From NCBI GenBank assembly GCA_015064155.1, contig SVST01000008.1:40534-104533 (forward strand): a stretch of 64,000 nt of DNA. Reading direction: 5' to 3'. Below, piece after piece: positions 9,398 through 17,875 of this stretch; position 1 is the first letter of the stretch, and each line of letters starts with the position of its first letter. Under the pieces are notes generated by a model. That model worked only from the letters and a program-made list of their open reading frames with translations, had not been told where the DNA came from and did not search any database. Position numbers and translations under genes: made by a program. Source of the DNA: Oscillospiraceae bacterium (GTDB lineage: Bacteria; Bacillota; Clostridia; Oscillospirales; CAG-272).

Positions 9398-12022
9398 ATG
9401 GCAAAGAAGTATTGCTATCTCTTTTCCGAGGGTAACGCAAACATGCGTGAGATCCTTGGCGGTAAGGGCGCGAACCTCGCGGAAATGACCAACATCGGTC
9501 TTCCCGTTCCCCAGGGCTTCACGATTTCTACCGAGGCGTGCACACAGTATTATGAGGACGGCCGTCAGATCAATGACGAAATCATGGCTGAGATCATGGT
9601 TTACATTGAGAAGATGGAGGGCATCACCGGCAAGAAGTTCGGTGACCTTGAGAATCCTCTGTTGGTTTCGGTTCGTTCGGGCGCTCGCGCATCCATGCCC
9701 GGTATGATGGATACCATCCTCAACCTCGGCTTGAATGAAGAGGTAGTTGAGGTTATGGCAAAGAAGTCCGGCAACGCTCGTTGGGCTTACGACTGCTACA
9801 GAAGATTTATCCAGATGTACTCCGACGTCGTTATGGAGGTTGGTAAGAAGTACTTCGAGGAGCTCATCGACAAGATGAAGGAAGATAAGGGCGTTAAGCA
9901 GGACGTTGAGTTGACCGCTGACGACCTCAAGGAGCTGGCTAACCAGTTCAAGGCAGAGTACAAGGCAAAGATCGGCGCAGATTTCCCCTCCGATCCTAAG
10001 GAGCAGCTGATCGGCGCAGTAAAGGCAGTATTCCGTTCTTGGGATAACCCCCGTGCGAACGTATACCGCCGCGACAACGATATTCCCTACTCTTGGGGTA
10101 CCGCTGTAAACGTACAGGCAATGGCATTCGGTAACATGGGTGACAACTGCGGAACCGGTGTTGCGTTCACTCGTGACCCCGCTACCGGTGAGAAGAAGCT
10201 CATGGGTGAGTTCCTGACCAACGCACAGGGTGAGGACGTTGTTGCAGGTGTTCGTACGCCTATGCCCATCGCAGAGATGGCAAACAAGTTCCCCGCAGCT
10301 TTCGAGCAGTTCGTAAAGGTTTGCGAGATTCTTGAGAACCACTACCACGATATGCAGGATATGGAGTTCACCATCGAGAACGAGAAGCTCTACATGCTGC
10401 AGACCCGTAACGGTAAGAGAACTGCTCCCGCAGCTCTCCAGATCGCTGTTGACCTCGTAGCAGAGGGCCACAAGACCAAGGAAGAGGCAGTTCAGATGAT
10501 CGACCCCAGAAACCTGGATACCTTGTTGCATCCTCAGTTCGATGCAAAGGCACTCAAGGCAGCTACCCCCATGGGTCGTGGCTTGGGCGCATCTCCCGGT
10601 GCTGCTTGCGGTCAGATCGTATTCTCCGCTGAGGATGCAGAGGCTTGGAAGAACGCAGGCAAGAAGGTTGTTCTGGTTCGTCTGGAGACCTCTCCCGAGG
10701 ATATCACCGGTATGAAAGCAGCTCAGGGTATCCTGACTGTTCGCGGCGGTATGACCTCTCACGCAGCCGTTGTTGCTCGTGGTATGGGTAAGTGCTGCGT
10801 ATCCGGTTGCGGCGATATCGCTATGGATGAAGAAAATAAGAAGTTCACTCTGGCAGGCAAGACCTTCGTTGAGGGTGACTACATTTCGATCGACGGTTCT
10901 ACCGGTAATATCTACGACGGTATCATCAAGACCGTTGACGCAGAGATCTCCGGTAACTTCGGCACCATCATGGGTTGGGCTGATGAGTTCCGTACGCTGA
11001 AGGTAAGAACCAACGCTGATACTCCCGCAGATGCAAAGAAGGCTCGCGAGCTGGGTGCTGAGGGTATCGGTCTGTGCCGTACCGAGCATATGTTCTTCGA
11101 GGCAGACAGAATTGCGGCATTCCGTGAAATGATCTGCTCCGACACCGCCGCAGAAAGAGAAGTTGCTCTGGAGAAGATTCTTCCTTACCAGCAGGCTGAC
11201 TTCGAGGCTCTCTATGAGGCTCTTGAGGGTTGCCCCGTTTGCATCCGTTTCTTGGATCCCCCTCTCCACGAGTTCGTTCCTACCACTGAGGAAGACATTG
11301 CAGCTCTTGCAAAGGCTCAGGGTAAGACCGTTGAGGATATCAAGGCTGTTATCGCATCCTTGCACGAGTTCAACCCCATGATGGGTCACCGTGGATGCCG
11401 TTTGGCAGTCACCTATCCCGAAATCGCCGCTATGCAGACCAAGGCAGTTATCCGTGCCGCAATCAACGTTCAGAAGAAGCACGCTGACTGGATTGTAAGA
11501 CCCGAGATCATGATCCCGCTGGTTGGCGACGTGAAGGAATTGAAGTACGTTAAGAGCGTTGTCGTTGCAACCGCTGATGCAGAGATCGCTGCAGCAGGAG
11601 CGAAGATCGACTACGAGGTTGGTACCATGATCGAGATTCCTCGTGCATGCCTGACCGCTGACGAGATTGCTGCAAACGCTGACTTCTTCTGCTTCGGTAC
11701 CAACGACCTGACGCAGATGACCTACGGCTTCTCCCGTGACGATGCAGGTAAGTTCCTCGGTGCATACTACGATGCAAAGATCTTCGAGAACGATCCTTTC
11801 GCAAAGCTTGACCAGACCGGTGTTGGTAAGCTGATGAACATGGCAGTTACGCTCGGACGTCCCGTAAACAAGGATCTCCACGTTGGTATCTGCGGTGAGC
11901 ACGGTGGCGACCCGTCCTCCGTTGAGTTCTGCCACCAGATCGGACTTGACTACGTATCTTGCTCTCCCTTCCGTGTTCCGATCGCTCGTCTGGCAGCAGC
12001 TCAGGCAGCTCTGAAGAAATAA
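9398..12022 (+). CDS. ppdK: Pyruvate, phosphate dikinase
   Basis: An 874-residue enzyme interconverting pyruvate, ATP and phosphate with phosphoenolpyruvate, AMP and pyrophosphate. The N-terminal ATP-grasp domain, the phosphohistidine domain with GGMTSHAAVVARGMGK (His near residue 454) and the C-terminal PEP-binding TIM barrel with GLCRTEHMF and CGEHGGDP are all in place. Start 9398 is fixed by GGAGGAA at 9384. The codon choice is visibly more biased than in neighbouring genes (GGT, CGT, AAG, GAG), as expected of a highly expressed glycolytic enzyme. It is monocistronic, ending in its own terminator. In anaerobes it usually supports PPi-dependent glycolysis or amino-acid-driven gluconeogenesis. 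Confidence 0.98.
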   Translation: MAKKYCYLFSEGNANMREILGGKGANLAEMTNIGLPVPQGFTISTEACTQYYEDGRQINDEIMAEIMVYIEKMEGITGKKFGDLENPLLVSVRSGARASMPGMMDTILNLGLNEEVVEVMAKKSGNARWAYDCYRRFIQMYSDVVMEVGKKYFEELIDKMKEDKGVKQDVELTADDLKELANQFKAEYKAKIGADFPSDPKEQLIGAVKAVFRSWDNPRANVYRRDNDIPYSWGTAVNVQAMAFGNMGDNCGTGVAFTRDPATGEKKLMGEFLTNAQGEDVVAGVRTPMPIAEMANKFPAAFEQFVKVCEILENHYHDMQDMEFTIENEKLYMLQTRNGKRTAPAALQIAVDLVAEGHKTKEEAVQMIDPRNLDTLLHPQFDAKALKAATPMGRGLGASPGAACGQIVFSAEDAEAWKNAGKKVVLVRLETSPEDITGMKAAQGILTVRGGMTSHAAVVARGMGKCCVSGCGDIAMDEENKKFTLAGKTFVEGDYISIDGSTGNIYDGIIKTVDAEISGNFGTIMGWADEFRTLKVRTNADTPADAKKARELGAEGIGLCRTEHMFFEADRIAAFREMICSDTAAEREVALEKILPYQQADFEALYEALEGCPVCIRFLDPPLHEFVPTTEEDIAALAKAQGKTVEDIKAVIASLHEFNPMMGHRGCRLAVTYPEIAAMQTKAVIRAAINVQKKHADWIVRPEIMIPLVGDVKELKYVKSVVVATADAEIAAAGAKIDYEVGTMIEIPRACLTADEIAANADFFCFGTNDLTQMTYGFSRDDAGKFLGAYYDAKIFENDPFAKLDQTGVGKLMNMAVTLGRPVNKDLHVGICGEHGGDPSSVEFCHQIGLDYVSCSPFRVPIARLAAAQAALKK

Positions 12023-12084
12023 TCCGAAAAGGGAACCTTTTGTGAAAAGGCAAACCGCCCGATGACATGAAAGGATAACAAAAT

Positions 12085-12122
12085 AAAAGCCATCGCGCAA
12101 AATCTTGTGCGATGGCTTTTTT
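12085..12122 (+). terminator. Terminator of ppdK
   Basis: Hairpin AAAGCCATCGC / GCGATGGCTTT followed by TTTTTT. Its T-tract touches the 3' end of the convergent tRNA gene. Confidence 0.88.
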
Positions 12123-12196
12123 GGCACCCGCAACGGGAATCGAACCCATAACTACCCCTTAGGAGGGGGCTATTATATCCATTTAACTATGCAGGC
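12122..12196 (-). tRNA. tRNA-Arg (anticodon CCT)
   Basis: On the minus strand a 75-nt cloverleaf: acceptor GCCTGCA pairing with TGCGGGT, D-arm with GTTAAATGGATATAA, anticodon arm with loop CTCCTAA (anticodon CCT, reads AGG), T-arm GGGTTCGAATCCC, discriminator G and an encoded CCA end. Confidence 0.95.
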
Positions 12197-12220
12197 AACT
12201 ATTTGGATGATACGTACGTT

Positions 12221-12249
12221 ATTATACCATACGGCGCGCGAAAAAGCAA
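12221..12249 (-). promoter_or_regulatory. Promoter of tRNA-Arg
   Basis: Minus-strand TTGCTT, 17 bp and TATAAT with an extended TGG before the -10, about 25 bp upstream of the tRNA 5' end. Confidence 0.8.
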
Positions 12250-12332
12250 GAGGTTTTTACGCGGTTTTCATCGTTTTATTCGTTTTTTGGAATTGTGCAA
12301 AGTGCCAAAAATGAAAAAAAAACAAAAAGCCG

Positions 12333-12361
12333 TTGCATTCGAATGTGAAATATGATATCAT
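12333..12361 (+). promoter_or_regulatory. Probable promoter of the DivIVA-like/XRE pair
   Basis: TTGCAT, 17 bp and TATCAT, with the -10 ending at 12361, about 80 bp before the coding start. Weaker match than others in the window. Confidence 0.55.
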
Positions 12362-12442
12362 ATAAAAGTAGAAAAGTAGATTGGAGAGCGTCTTTCCGAT
12401 GCGCTTTTTTACGCATTATGCTTCAAATTGGAGGATTTGGGT

Positions 12443-13084
12443 ATGTCAGAGCTTTCTGTTCGTTTTACCGGAAAACGAAATGGTTACAATAGAGAAGAGG
12501 TTGACCAGTTTGTCAAGGACGTGGAGTCGATGCTTCAGGAGCGCGCGGCTACCATTGCAGGTCTGCAACAGCAAATTGCAAATCTTGAGGCTCGCCTGCA
12601 AAAAATGACGGGTGACGATGCCACCGTAGAGGAAAAGGTCGAGCTTTACGATAAACTGATGAAGAAAATGGACGGTGACTACACCAACCTCTTAGCTCCC
12701 GCAATTGCCAAGGCAAAAAAGATCGAGGCAAAGGCGGAGGAAGAGTATGCCGTTCGAATCGATCAGGCTCGTTATACGGCGGAGGGGATCTACCGCGAAA
12801 CCGCCGATCGCATTGCCGCCGCAGTAGACGATAACGTGGATCGACTGTACGGTTTGCTTGACAGTTACATTTATTCGCAATCTCTCCCCGGAAAAATTGA
12901 TTCGTTCTTCGATAGCTGTCAGGTTGTGTCCCAGAGAATTGCACGTCGGGCGCGTAAGATGTCCAAGTTGCCCGCAAAGGCACAGAAAAAGGTGCAAAAG
13001 ACCTACAGCGGTGCTGCCAACGCAGTGAAGAAGAAGGCGAACACCTACCGAAACAACATTGTGGCTTACAAGGAAGCCGATTGA
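12443..13084 (+). CDS. DivIVA-like coiled-coil protein
   Basis: A 213-residue protein. The N terminus (GYNREEVDQFVKDVE) matches the short DivIVA/GpsB-type membrane-targeting domain, followed by coiled coil with heptad-like runs (residues 30-65) and a long helical, Ala/Glu/Lys-rich middle; the last 50 residues are strongly basic. Such proteins mark curved membrane or division sites. Start 12443 is chosen because GGAGG lies at 12430-12434; an upstream TTG would place the ribosome site inside the gene. It overlaps the next gene by 4 bp. It is not a canonical DivIVA in length or C terminus, so the precise role is unknown. Confidence 0.65.
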   Translation: MSELSVRFTGKRNGYNREEVDQFVKDVESMLQERAATIAGLQQQIANLEARLQKMTGDDATVEEKVELYDKLMKKMDGDYTNLLAPAIAKAKKIEAKAEEEYAVRIDQARYTAEGIYRETADRIAAAVDDNVDRLYGLLDSYIYSQSLPGKIDSFFDSCQVVSQRIARRARKMSKLPAKAQKKVQKTYSGAANAVKKKANTYRNNIVAYKEAD

Positions 13085-13992
13085 TCCAAAGCAGCAGATT
13101 TGTTTGTATGAACATTGGTGAGAAAATTCGGGAGTTGCGCGTTGCCAAGCTGATGACCCAATCGGAGCTTGCAGGCACGCAGATTACCCGCAACATGTTG
13201 AGCTGCATTGAAAACGGCTCTGCCCAGCCCTCGCTCTCCACGATCCTATACATTGCCAAGCGGTTGAACGTTCCTGCCGGCTTTTTGTTGGCAGAGGAGG
13301 GGGATGAGCTGATCTATCGCAAAATGAGCAGCTTTGGAAATATCAAGCGCGCGTATTTGGCGGGGGACTTGCACGGCTGCCGTAGTCTGTGTCTGTCAAG
13401 CTGTCCGCATCCGGATGATGAAATCAGCCTTTTGCTGGCAGAGTGTGACGTGGGAATTGCCGAAGAGGAGTTTTGGAGTGGCAGATTGCGCGCGGCTTGT
13501 CGGTTCTTTGACGAAGCGTTGGTTTATACCGACAAGACCATGTACCCCACGGGGCATATCGAAGCGCGGGTCGGTATCTTCTTCCGCTATATGCACCGCA
13601 TTTCGCCAACGCTGTATTCCGACGTGTTGGACGAAGAAAAAGTGCTTCCCGTGGCATGGAAGTCGCCCTTTGCAAGCTATACCGAGGCGTTGGAGGCGAT
13701 GGACGAGGGTGAGTATGCGCGTGCCGGCGAGTTGCGTGAGCAGATCGGGGGAGATCCCTTTTTTGCTTTGCATTTAGATTCTTGCTTTTTGATGGCGGAG
13801 GGCAATTACCGCGGCGCAAAGCAAGCCCTGCAAGCCCTTTTGCAGGCGGAGAACCCGTTGAACGAGATCGAGCTTTACACGGTGCTTTGTGAGTTGGAGA
13901 TCTGTTGTCGCGAAACCGAGGATTACAAGGGAGCCTACGGTTATGCTTCGGAAAAGGTCCAGCTTTTGGAACAGCTTTTGAAAGAGATCTAA
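13081..13992 (+). CDS. XRE-family transcriptional regulator with TPR-like C-terminal domain
   Basis: About 300 residues. The N-terminal helix-turn-helix spans roughly residues 10-65 (GEKIRELR, then MTQSELAG and TRNMLSCIENG), and the remaining 230 residues are helical repeats of the kind found in RRNPP/PlcR-like regulators, which often sense peptides. The TTG at 13081 overlaps the upstream stop (TTGA) and has AAGGA at a suitable distance, suggesting translational coupling; the ATG at 13108 starts exactly at the usual domain boundary but lacks a ribosome site. Target genes are unknown; rhaA converges from the other side and shares the terminator. Confidence 0.82.
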   Translation: MIQSSRFVCMNIGEKIRELRVAKLMTQSELAGTQITRNMLSCIENGSAQPSLSTILYIAKRLNVPAGFLLAEEGDELIYRKMSSFGNIKRAYLAGDLHGCRSLCLSSCPHPDDEISLLLAECDVGIAEEEFWSGRLRAACRFFDEALVYTDKTMYPTGHIEARVGIFFRYMHRISPTLYSDVLDEEKVLPVAWKSPFASYTEALEAMDEGEYARAGELREQIGGDPFFALHLDSCFLMAEGNYRGAKQALQALLQAENPLNEIELYTVLCELEICCRETEDYKGAYGYASEKVQLLEQLLKEI

Positions 13993-14033
13993 AAAGAACC
14001 CGCAGAATCAAGTCCTGCGGGTTCTTTCTTTTT
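13993..14033. terminator. Bidirectional terminator between the XRE gene and rhaA
   Basis: AAAGAACCCGCAG pairs with CTGCGGGTTCTTT, with A- and T-tracts outside the stem, serving both converging genes. Confidence 0.88.
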
Positions 14034-15282
14034 ATCTTTCTGCAAGTACGGTTTGCTCGTATTCGCGGATTTCCTCAAACCATGCGGCGTCGCCTGCAAT
14101 GCCTGCGCGTGCGCAAAATTCGTTCCAAACGTCGCCAACCGGCAGGAATTTGATTTCTTCCTGCAGCATCATCAATTCGGTAAATTGCAACGTGTCCTGC
14201 AGCTCCTTGAGCTTCTTGTTGGGGCTGAGCAGGGAGGACAGCAAGGACTTCTGTACCGAGCGCATACCGATTACCCATGCGGCAATACGGTTGATCGATG
14301 CATCGAAATAGTCGGTTGCAAGGATGACACGGTCAAGCGCATCGTTGCGAACCACCTCTTTCATCATTTCCAGGGTTTCGTCATCGTAGCGTACGACGTG
14401 GTCAGAATCCCAACGGACACCGCGTGTGACGTGAAGCGCAATCTTGGGATTGAAGCAGAGCAATGCCGAAATCTTATCCGAAACAACCTCGGTGGGATGG
14501 TAATGTCCGTTGTCCATCAAGGGAACGATGCCGCGAGAGGTTGCATAGGAGAGCGCAAATTCAGCCGAGCCTGCGGTGTAGGATTCCACACCGATGCCGA
14601 ACACCTTGGATTCAATGGTGACGTTTACCAACGTCTTGTCATAGCCGCAGCCGAGGATACGGTCAAGAGAATCCATGTAACGCATTCTGGGTCCCATGCG
14701 GTCGGCAGGAACGTCCTTAAAGCCGTCGGGAATCCATATGTTCATCAAGCAGGGGAAGCCCGTTTCGCGCGCGAAATATTCCGAAATGCGGATGCAGGCG
14801 ATGCCGTGGCGGATCCAAAAATCACGAATTTCTTCGTTGGGATTGGTCAGCGTACCGTTTTCTGCCAACGGATGCGAGAAATAGGTGGGGTTAAAGTCAA
14901 GTCCGATGCCGCGTTCCTTTGCGAAGCGAACCCAGGGCTCGAAATGCTCGGGGCGAATTGCGTCACGGTCGGGAATAGTTCCGTCCGTGTAGATGCCGTA
15001 GCAAGCGTGTACGTTGACCTTGTGCTTGCCGGGGATCAGGGAGAATGCCTTGTCAATATCCTGCATCAGCTGCTCGGGAGTGTATGCCGCACCGGGGTAA
15101 TTACCGGTTGTTTGGATACCGCCGGTCAATTCACCCGAATTTTCAAAGCCTTTTACGTCATCTCCCTGCCAGCAGTGCATGGAAATCGAAACCTTGGACA
15201 GTGCGTCAATCGCAGCATCGGTGTCGATTCCGTACTGCGCGTATCTTTCTTTTGCAATTTGATAGAGTTCCTTCTGCGTCAT
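14032..15282 (-). CDS. rhaA: L-rhamnose isomerase
   Basis: A 416-residue protein matching RhaA along its full length (N-terminal MHCWQGDDV motif, VNVHACYG, and metal-site regions with MDNGHYHPTE and HVTRGVRWDSDHV). It converts L-rhamnose to L-rhamnulose with a divalent metal. The gene stands alone with its own promoter, apart from rhaD 14 kb away; no rhamnulokinase of the FGGY type is seen in the window. A near-perfect 17-bp palindrome overlaps its -35 element and is a likely operator. Confidence 0.97.
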   Translation of the reverse strand: MTQKELYQIAKERYAQYGIDTDAAIDALSKVSISMHCWQGDDVKGFENSGELTGGIQTTGNYPGAAYTPEQLMQDIDKAFSLIPGKHKVNVHACYGIYTDGTIPDRDAIRPEHFEPWVRFAKERGIGLDFNPTYFSHPLAENGTLTNPNEEIRDFWIRHGIACIRISEYFARETGFPCLMNIWIPDGFKDVPADRMGPRMRYMDSLDRILGCGYDKTLVNVTIESKVFGIGVESYTAGSAEFALSYATSRGIVPLMDNGHYHPTEVVSDKISALLCFNPKIALHVTRGVRWDSDHVVRYDDETLEMMKEVVRNDALDRVILATDYFDASINRIAAWVIGMRSVQKSLLSSLLSPNKKLKELQDTLQFTELMMLQEEIKFLPVGDVWNEFCARAGIAGDAAWFEEIREYEQTVLAER

Positions 15283-15315
15283 GAGAAAACCTCCGTTATT
15301 CTATAGATTGACTCT

Positions 15316-15344
15316 ATTATAGCGCATGATCTTGAATTTTTCAA
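15316..15344 (-). promoter_or_regulatory. Sigma-A promoter of rhaA
   Basis: Minus-strand TTGAAA, 17 bp and TATAAT, about 35 bp upstream of the rhaA start, which has GGAGG before it. Confidence 0.88.
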
Positions 15345-15346
15345 GA
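15330..15346. promoter_or_regulatory. Putative operator palindrome at the rhaA promoter
   Basis: TCTTGAA-TTT-TTCAAGA is a perfect inverted repeat with 7-bp arms. It overlaps the -35 box, the position expected of a repressor site. The binding protein is not identified. Confidence 0.55.
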
Positions 15347-15434
15347 GAAAATAAAAAAAAGAGTAAAAACAACCGCTTTTAAACAAAAATCACCTATCGG
15401 ACGGGAGAAAAAAATTTATATTTTTTGAAAAAGA

Positions 15435-15463
15435 TTGACAAGTTTTCTTTTTGGTTGTATAAT
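15435..15463 (+). promoter_or_regulatory. Sigma-A promoter of plsY
   Basis: Perfect TTGACA, 17-bp spacer, TATAAT; the start codon lies 50 bp downstream behind GGAAAGGAG. Confidence 0.93.
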
Positions 15464-15512
15464 ATAGGTATACGGAAACAAATACTGTGCGGAAAGGAGT
15501 GGCGACATACGA

Positions 15513-16172
15513 ATGAAGCTTATTTTGATGATTGTGATCGGTTATGTAATCGGAAGCATTAACCCTGCGTATTTGATTGCAAGGGCGCGCGGCTTTGATA
15601 TTCGTCGGCGCGGCTCCGGCAACGCAGGTGCGTCAAACGCGTTGATTGTCATGGGCAAAAAGGCGGGGCTTGTCAGTGCGCTTTTCGATATTTTCAAAGC
15701 GTTTGCGGTTGTCAAGATAGCACAGCATCTCTTGCCGTCAATTGCTTATGCCGGAATCGTTTCGGGGGTTAGCTGTGTGTTCGGGCACGTTTTTCCCTTG
15801 TTTATGCATTTTCACGGCGGCAAGGGCTTGGCTTGCCTTGGTGGGTTGATTCTTGCGTTTGACTACCGCTTGTTTTTGGTCATGTTTATTTTGGAGTTGA
15901 TCCTGGTTCTGATCGTGGATTATATCTGCGTGGTTCCGATCAGCGCGTCGATCGCTTTTCCTTTGATCTATAAGATCTTAACGGGAGATACTCGCGGTTC
16001 TGTTGCGCTGGGCATCATGGCACTGTTGATTTTTTACAAGCATATTGAAAACATCAAGCGGATACGCAGCGGTGCGGAGGCTCATTTCAGTTTTCTGTGG
16101 AAACGGAATCAAGAGGTTGAACGCTTGCGTGATACGGTGGAAGACGACATGGCGGAAGAGAAAGAAGAATGA
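15513..16172 (+). CDS. plsY: Acyl-phosphate:glycerol-3-phosphate acyltransferase PlsY
   Basis: A 219-residue integral membrane protein with five to seven hydrophobic segments. The three PlsY motifs are visible: RRGSGNAGASN near residue 32, HFHGGKG near 104 and the C-terminal KHIENIKRIRSG segment. It transfers an acyl group from acyl-phosphate to glycerol-3-phosphate, the first step of phospholipid synthesis in most Gram-positives. A charged tail of about 30 residues follows the last motif. The polymerase gene starts 84 bp downstream after a GC-rich hairpin that lacks a clear T-tract. Confidence 0.95.
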   Translation: MKLILMIVIGYVIGSINPAYLIARARGFDIRRRGSGNAGASNALIVMGKKAGLVSALFDIFKAFAVVKIAQHLLPSIAYAGIVSGVSCVFGHVFPLFMHFHGGKGLACLGGLILAFDYRLFLVMFILELILVLIVDYICVVPISASIAFPLIYKILTGDTRGSVALGIMALLIFYKHIENIKRIRSGAEAHFSFLWKRNQEVERLRDTVEDDMAEEKEE

Positions 16173-16255
16173 TGATACGAAGTGGGTGGGTGCCGGCGGT
16201 ACACACCCACTTTCTGGGATAGGGGAATTTCTGCGTCAAGGATAGAGGAGATTGG

Positions 16256-17524
16256 ATGGAGAGTAAATATTATCTGTGTATCGATCTGAAAAGCTTTTTT
16301 GCGTCGGTAGAATGCGTGGAGCGTGGATTGGATTCCATGCGCGCGCATCTTGTGGTTGCCGACCAGGCACGGGGAAGCGGTGCGATTTGCTTAGCGGTTT
16401 CTCCCGCGCTCAAGGAAAAGGGGGTCAGAAACCGTTGCCGTCTGTATGAGATCCCCAAAAATTTGACGTATATTACCGCGCTTCCGCGTATGAAAAAATA
16501 TATGGAGTATTCCGTGCGGATTTATTCGGTCTATCTGAAGTACGTCAGCGCAGAGGATATTCACGTCTATTCGATTGACGAATGCTTTCTTGATATCACC
16601 CAATATTGCCGCTTGTACGGGAAAACCCCAAAGGAAATGGCAAAAATGCTGACCGATGCAGTGTATCGGGAAACCGGCATCTGCGCCACGGCAGGCATCG
16701 GGACCAATCTGTTTTTGGCAAAGGTTGCACTGGATATCACCGCCAAGCACACGGACGATCATTTGGGGTATTTGGATGAGGCGGAATTTAAGCGGACGAT
16801 CTGGCACCATCAACCGATTACCGATATTTGGAATGTGGGCCGCGGCATTGCCAAGCGGTTGGAGCAATTCGGGATTTACGATCTGTACGGTGTGGCACAT
16901 TTTGACGAGGCGCGACTGTACCGCGAGTTTGGAGTCAATGCGGAATTTCTCATTGATCACGCGCATGGGGTAGAGCCCTGTACCATTGCCGATATTCATG
17001 CATACCGTTCCAAAAGCAGCTCGATGTCAAACGGGCAGATTTTGTTTGAGGATTACAGCTTTACCGATGCGCTTTTGATTTTGCACGAGATGGTGGATCT
17101 GATGACGCTGGAGCTGGTAGACAAGCATCTTGTTACCGATTCGATTTCGCTTTCTATCGGGTATTCGGGAGATCGGAAAGCGACCGATGGCGGAACGATG
17201 AAGCTTGGGGAAACGACCAATTCCTTCAAAAAATTAGACGCGTATTTTACAGAATACTATCATAGACTTGCTTCCCGTCAGCATCCGATTCGGCGGATCA
17301 CCGTGGGAATGAATCATTTGCAGGACGAAAGCTTTGCAACCTATGATCTGTTTACCGATCTTGCGGCAGAGCAAAGGGAGCAGGATTTGCAAAGGACAGT
17401 GATCGGCATCAAAAAGAAATACGGAAAAAACGCCATTGTCAAGGGAATGAGTCTGGAAGAGAAGGCAACTGCGCGTATCCGAAATCGGTTGATTGGAGGG
17501 CATAACGGTGGAGAAGAACAGTAA
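16256..17524 (+). CDS. Y-family DNA polymerase (DinB/UmuC-like, UvrX type)
   Basis: A 422-residue translesion polymerase. The palm motifs IDLKSFFASVE at the N terminus and YSIDECFLDIT near residue 105 carry the catalytic Asp and Asp-Glu. Thumb, helix-hairpin-helix region and little-finger domain follow in normal order. A YolD-like gene overlaps its 3' end by 17 bp, the pairing known for Bacillus UvrX/YqjW-type polymerases, in contrast to stand-alone DinB (Pol IV). No SOS (DinR/LexA) box was recognised by eye upstream. Confidence 0.93.
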   Translation: MESKYYLCIDLKSFFASVECVERGLDSMRAHLVVADQARGSGAICLAVSPALKEKGVRNRCRLYEIPKNLTYITALPRMKKYMEYSVRIYSVYLKYVSAEDIHVYSIDECFLDITQYCRLYGKTPKEMAKMLTDAVYRETGICATAGIGTNLFLAKVALDITAKHTDDHLGYLDEAEFKRTIWHHQPITDIWNVGRGIAKRLEQFGIYDLYGVAHFDEARLYREFGVNAEFLIDHAHGVEPCTIADIHAYRSKSSSMSNGQILFEDYSFTDALLILHEMVDLMTLELVDKHLVTDSISLSIGYSGDRKATDGGTMKLGETTNSFKKLDAYFTEYYHRLASRQHPIRRITVGMNHLQDESFATYDLFTDLAAEQREQDLQRTVIGIKKKYGKNAIVKGMSLEEKATARIRNRLIGGHNGGEEQ

Positions 17525-17828
17525 AGCCGACCGCGCACGGCAATTTATGCCGTTTTCGCCGTTGAGAGGCTTTGAAGAATTGATCCGTGCAGAGTTGAAG
17601 GACGAGAGCCCAAAGCGAGAGCTTTCCGAATACGACGCACAGCGGTTGTCCCAAAAAATGCAAGCGGTGGAGAAGGGATGTCTTGTCCGAGTGACCTATT
17701 ACGAGGGGGACGGGTACGTTACCACCGAGGGCATCGTTTCGGATTTTGATATTCCCATGCGCCGTTTACGCGTGGTGAAAAAAGAGATTTTGTTGGATGA
17801 CATTTGGGACATTGAACGAATCCATTAA
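17508..17828 (+). CDS. YolD-like protein
   Basis: A 106-residue protein of the YolD-like family: N-terminal basic segment RARQFMPFSPLRGFEEL, then a small beta domain ending in DIWDIERI. The GTG start at 17508 is set by GGAGGG at 17495-17500. It overlaps the polymerase gene, and YolD-like proteins are regularly encoded with Y-family polymerases, where they are thought to be UmuD-like accessories. Direct function here is inferred from context. Confidence 0.85.
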   Translation: MEKNSKADRARQFMPFSPLRGFEELIRAELKDESPKRELSEYDAQRLSQKMQAVEKGCLVRVTYYEGDGYVTTEGIVSDFDIPMRRLRVVKKEILLDDIWDIERIH

Positions 17829-17838
17829 GCTTGCAACG

Positions 17839-17873
17839 AAAAAAGAGAGGTGACGAACCTCTCTTTTTTTGTG
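17839..17873. terminator. Bidirectional terminator between yolD-like and trpS
   Basis: AAAAAAGAGAGGT pairs with ACCTCTCTTTTTT around a GACGA loop. Confidence 0.9.
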
Positions 17874-17875
17874 TC

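Noticed and set aside
9224..12133. 969-codon open frame antisense to ppdK
   Set aside because: It mirrors the strong codon bias of ppdK on the opposite strand, has no ribosome site, covers the tRNA and terminator, and its Leu/Val/Cys-rich translation is not protein-like.
16173..16255. Terminator after plsY
   Set aside because: A GTGGGTG/CACCCAC hairpin is visible but no T-tract follows, so read-through into the polymerase gene cannot be excluded.
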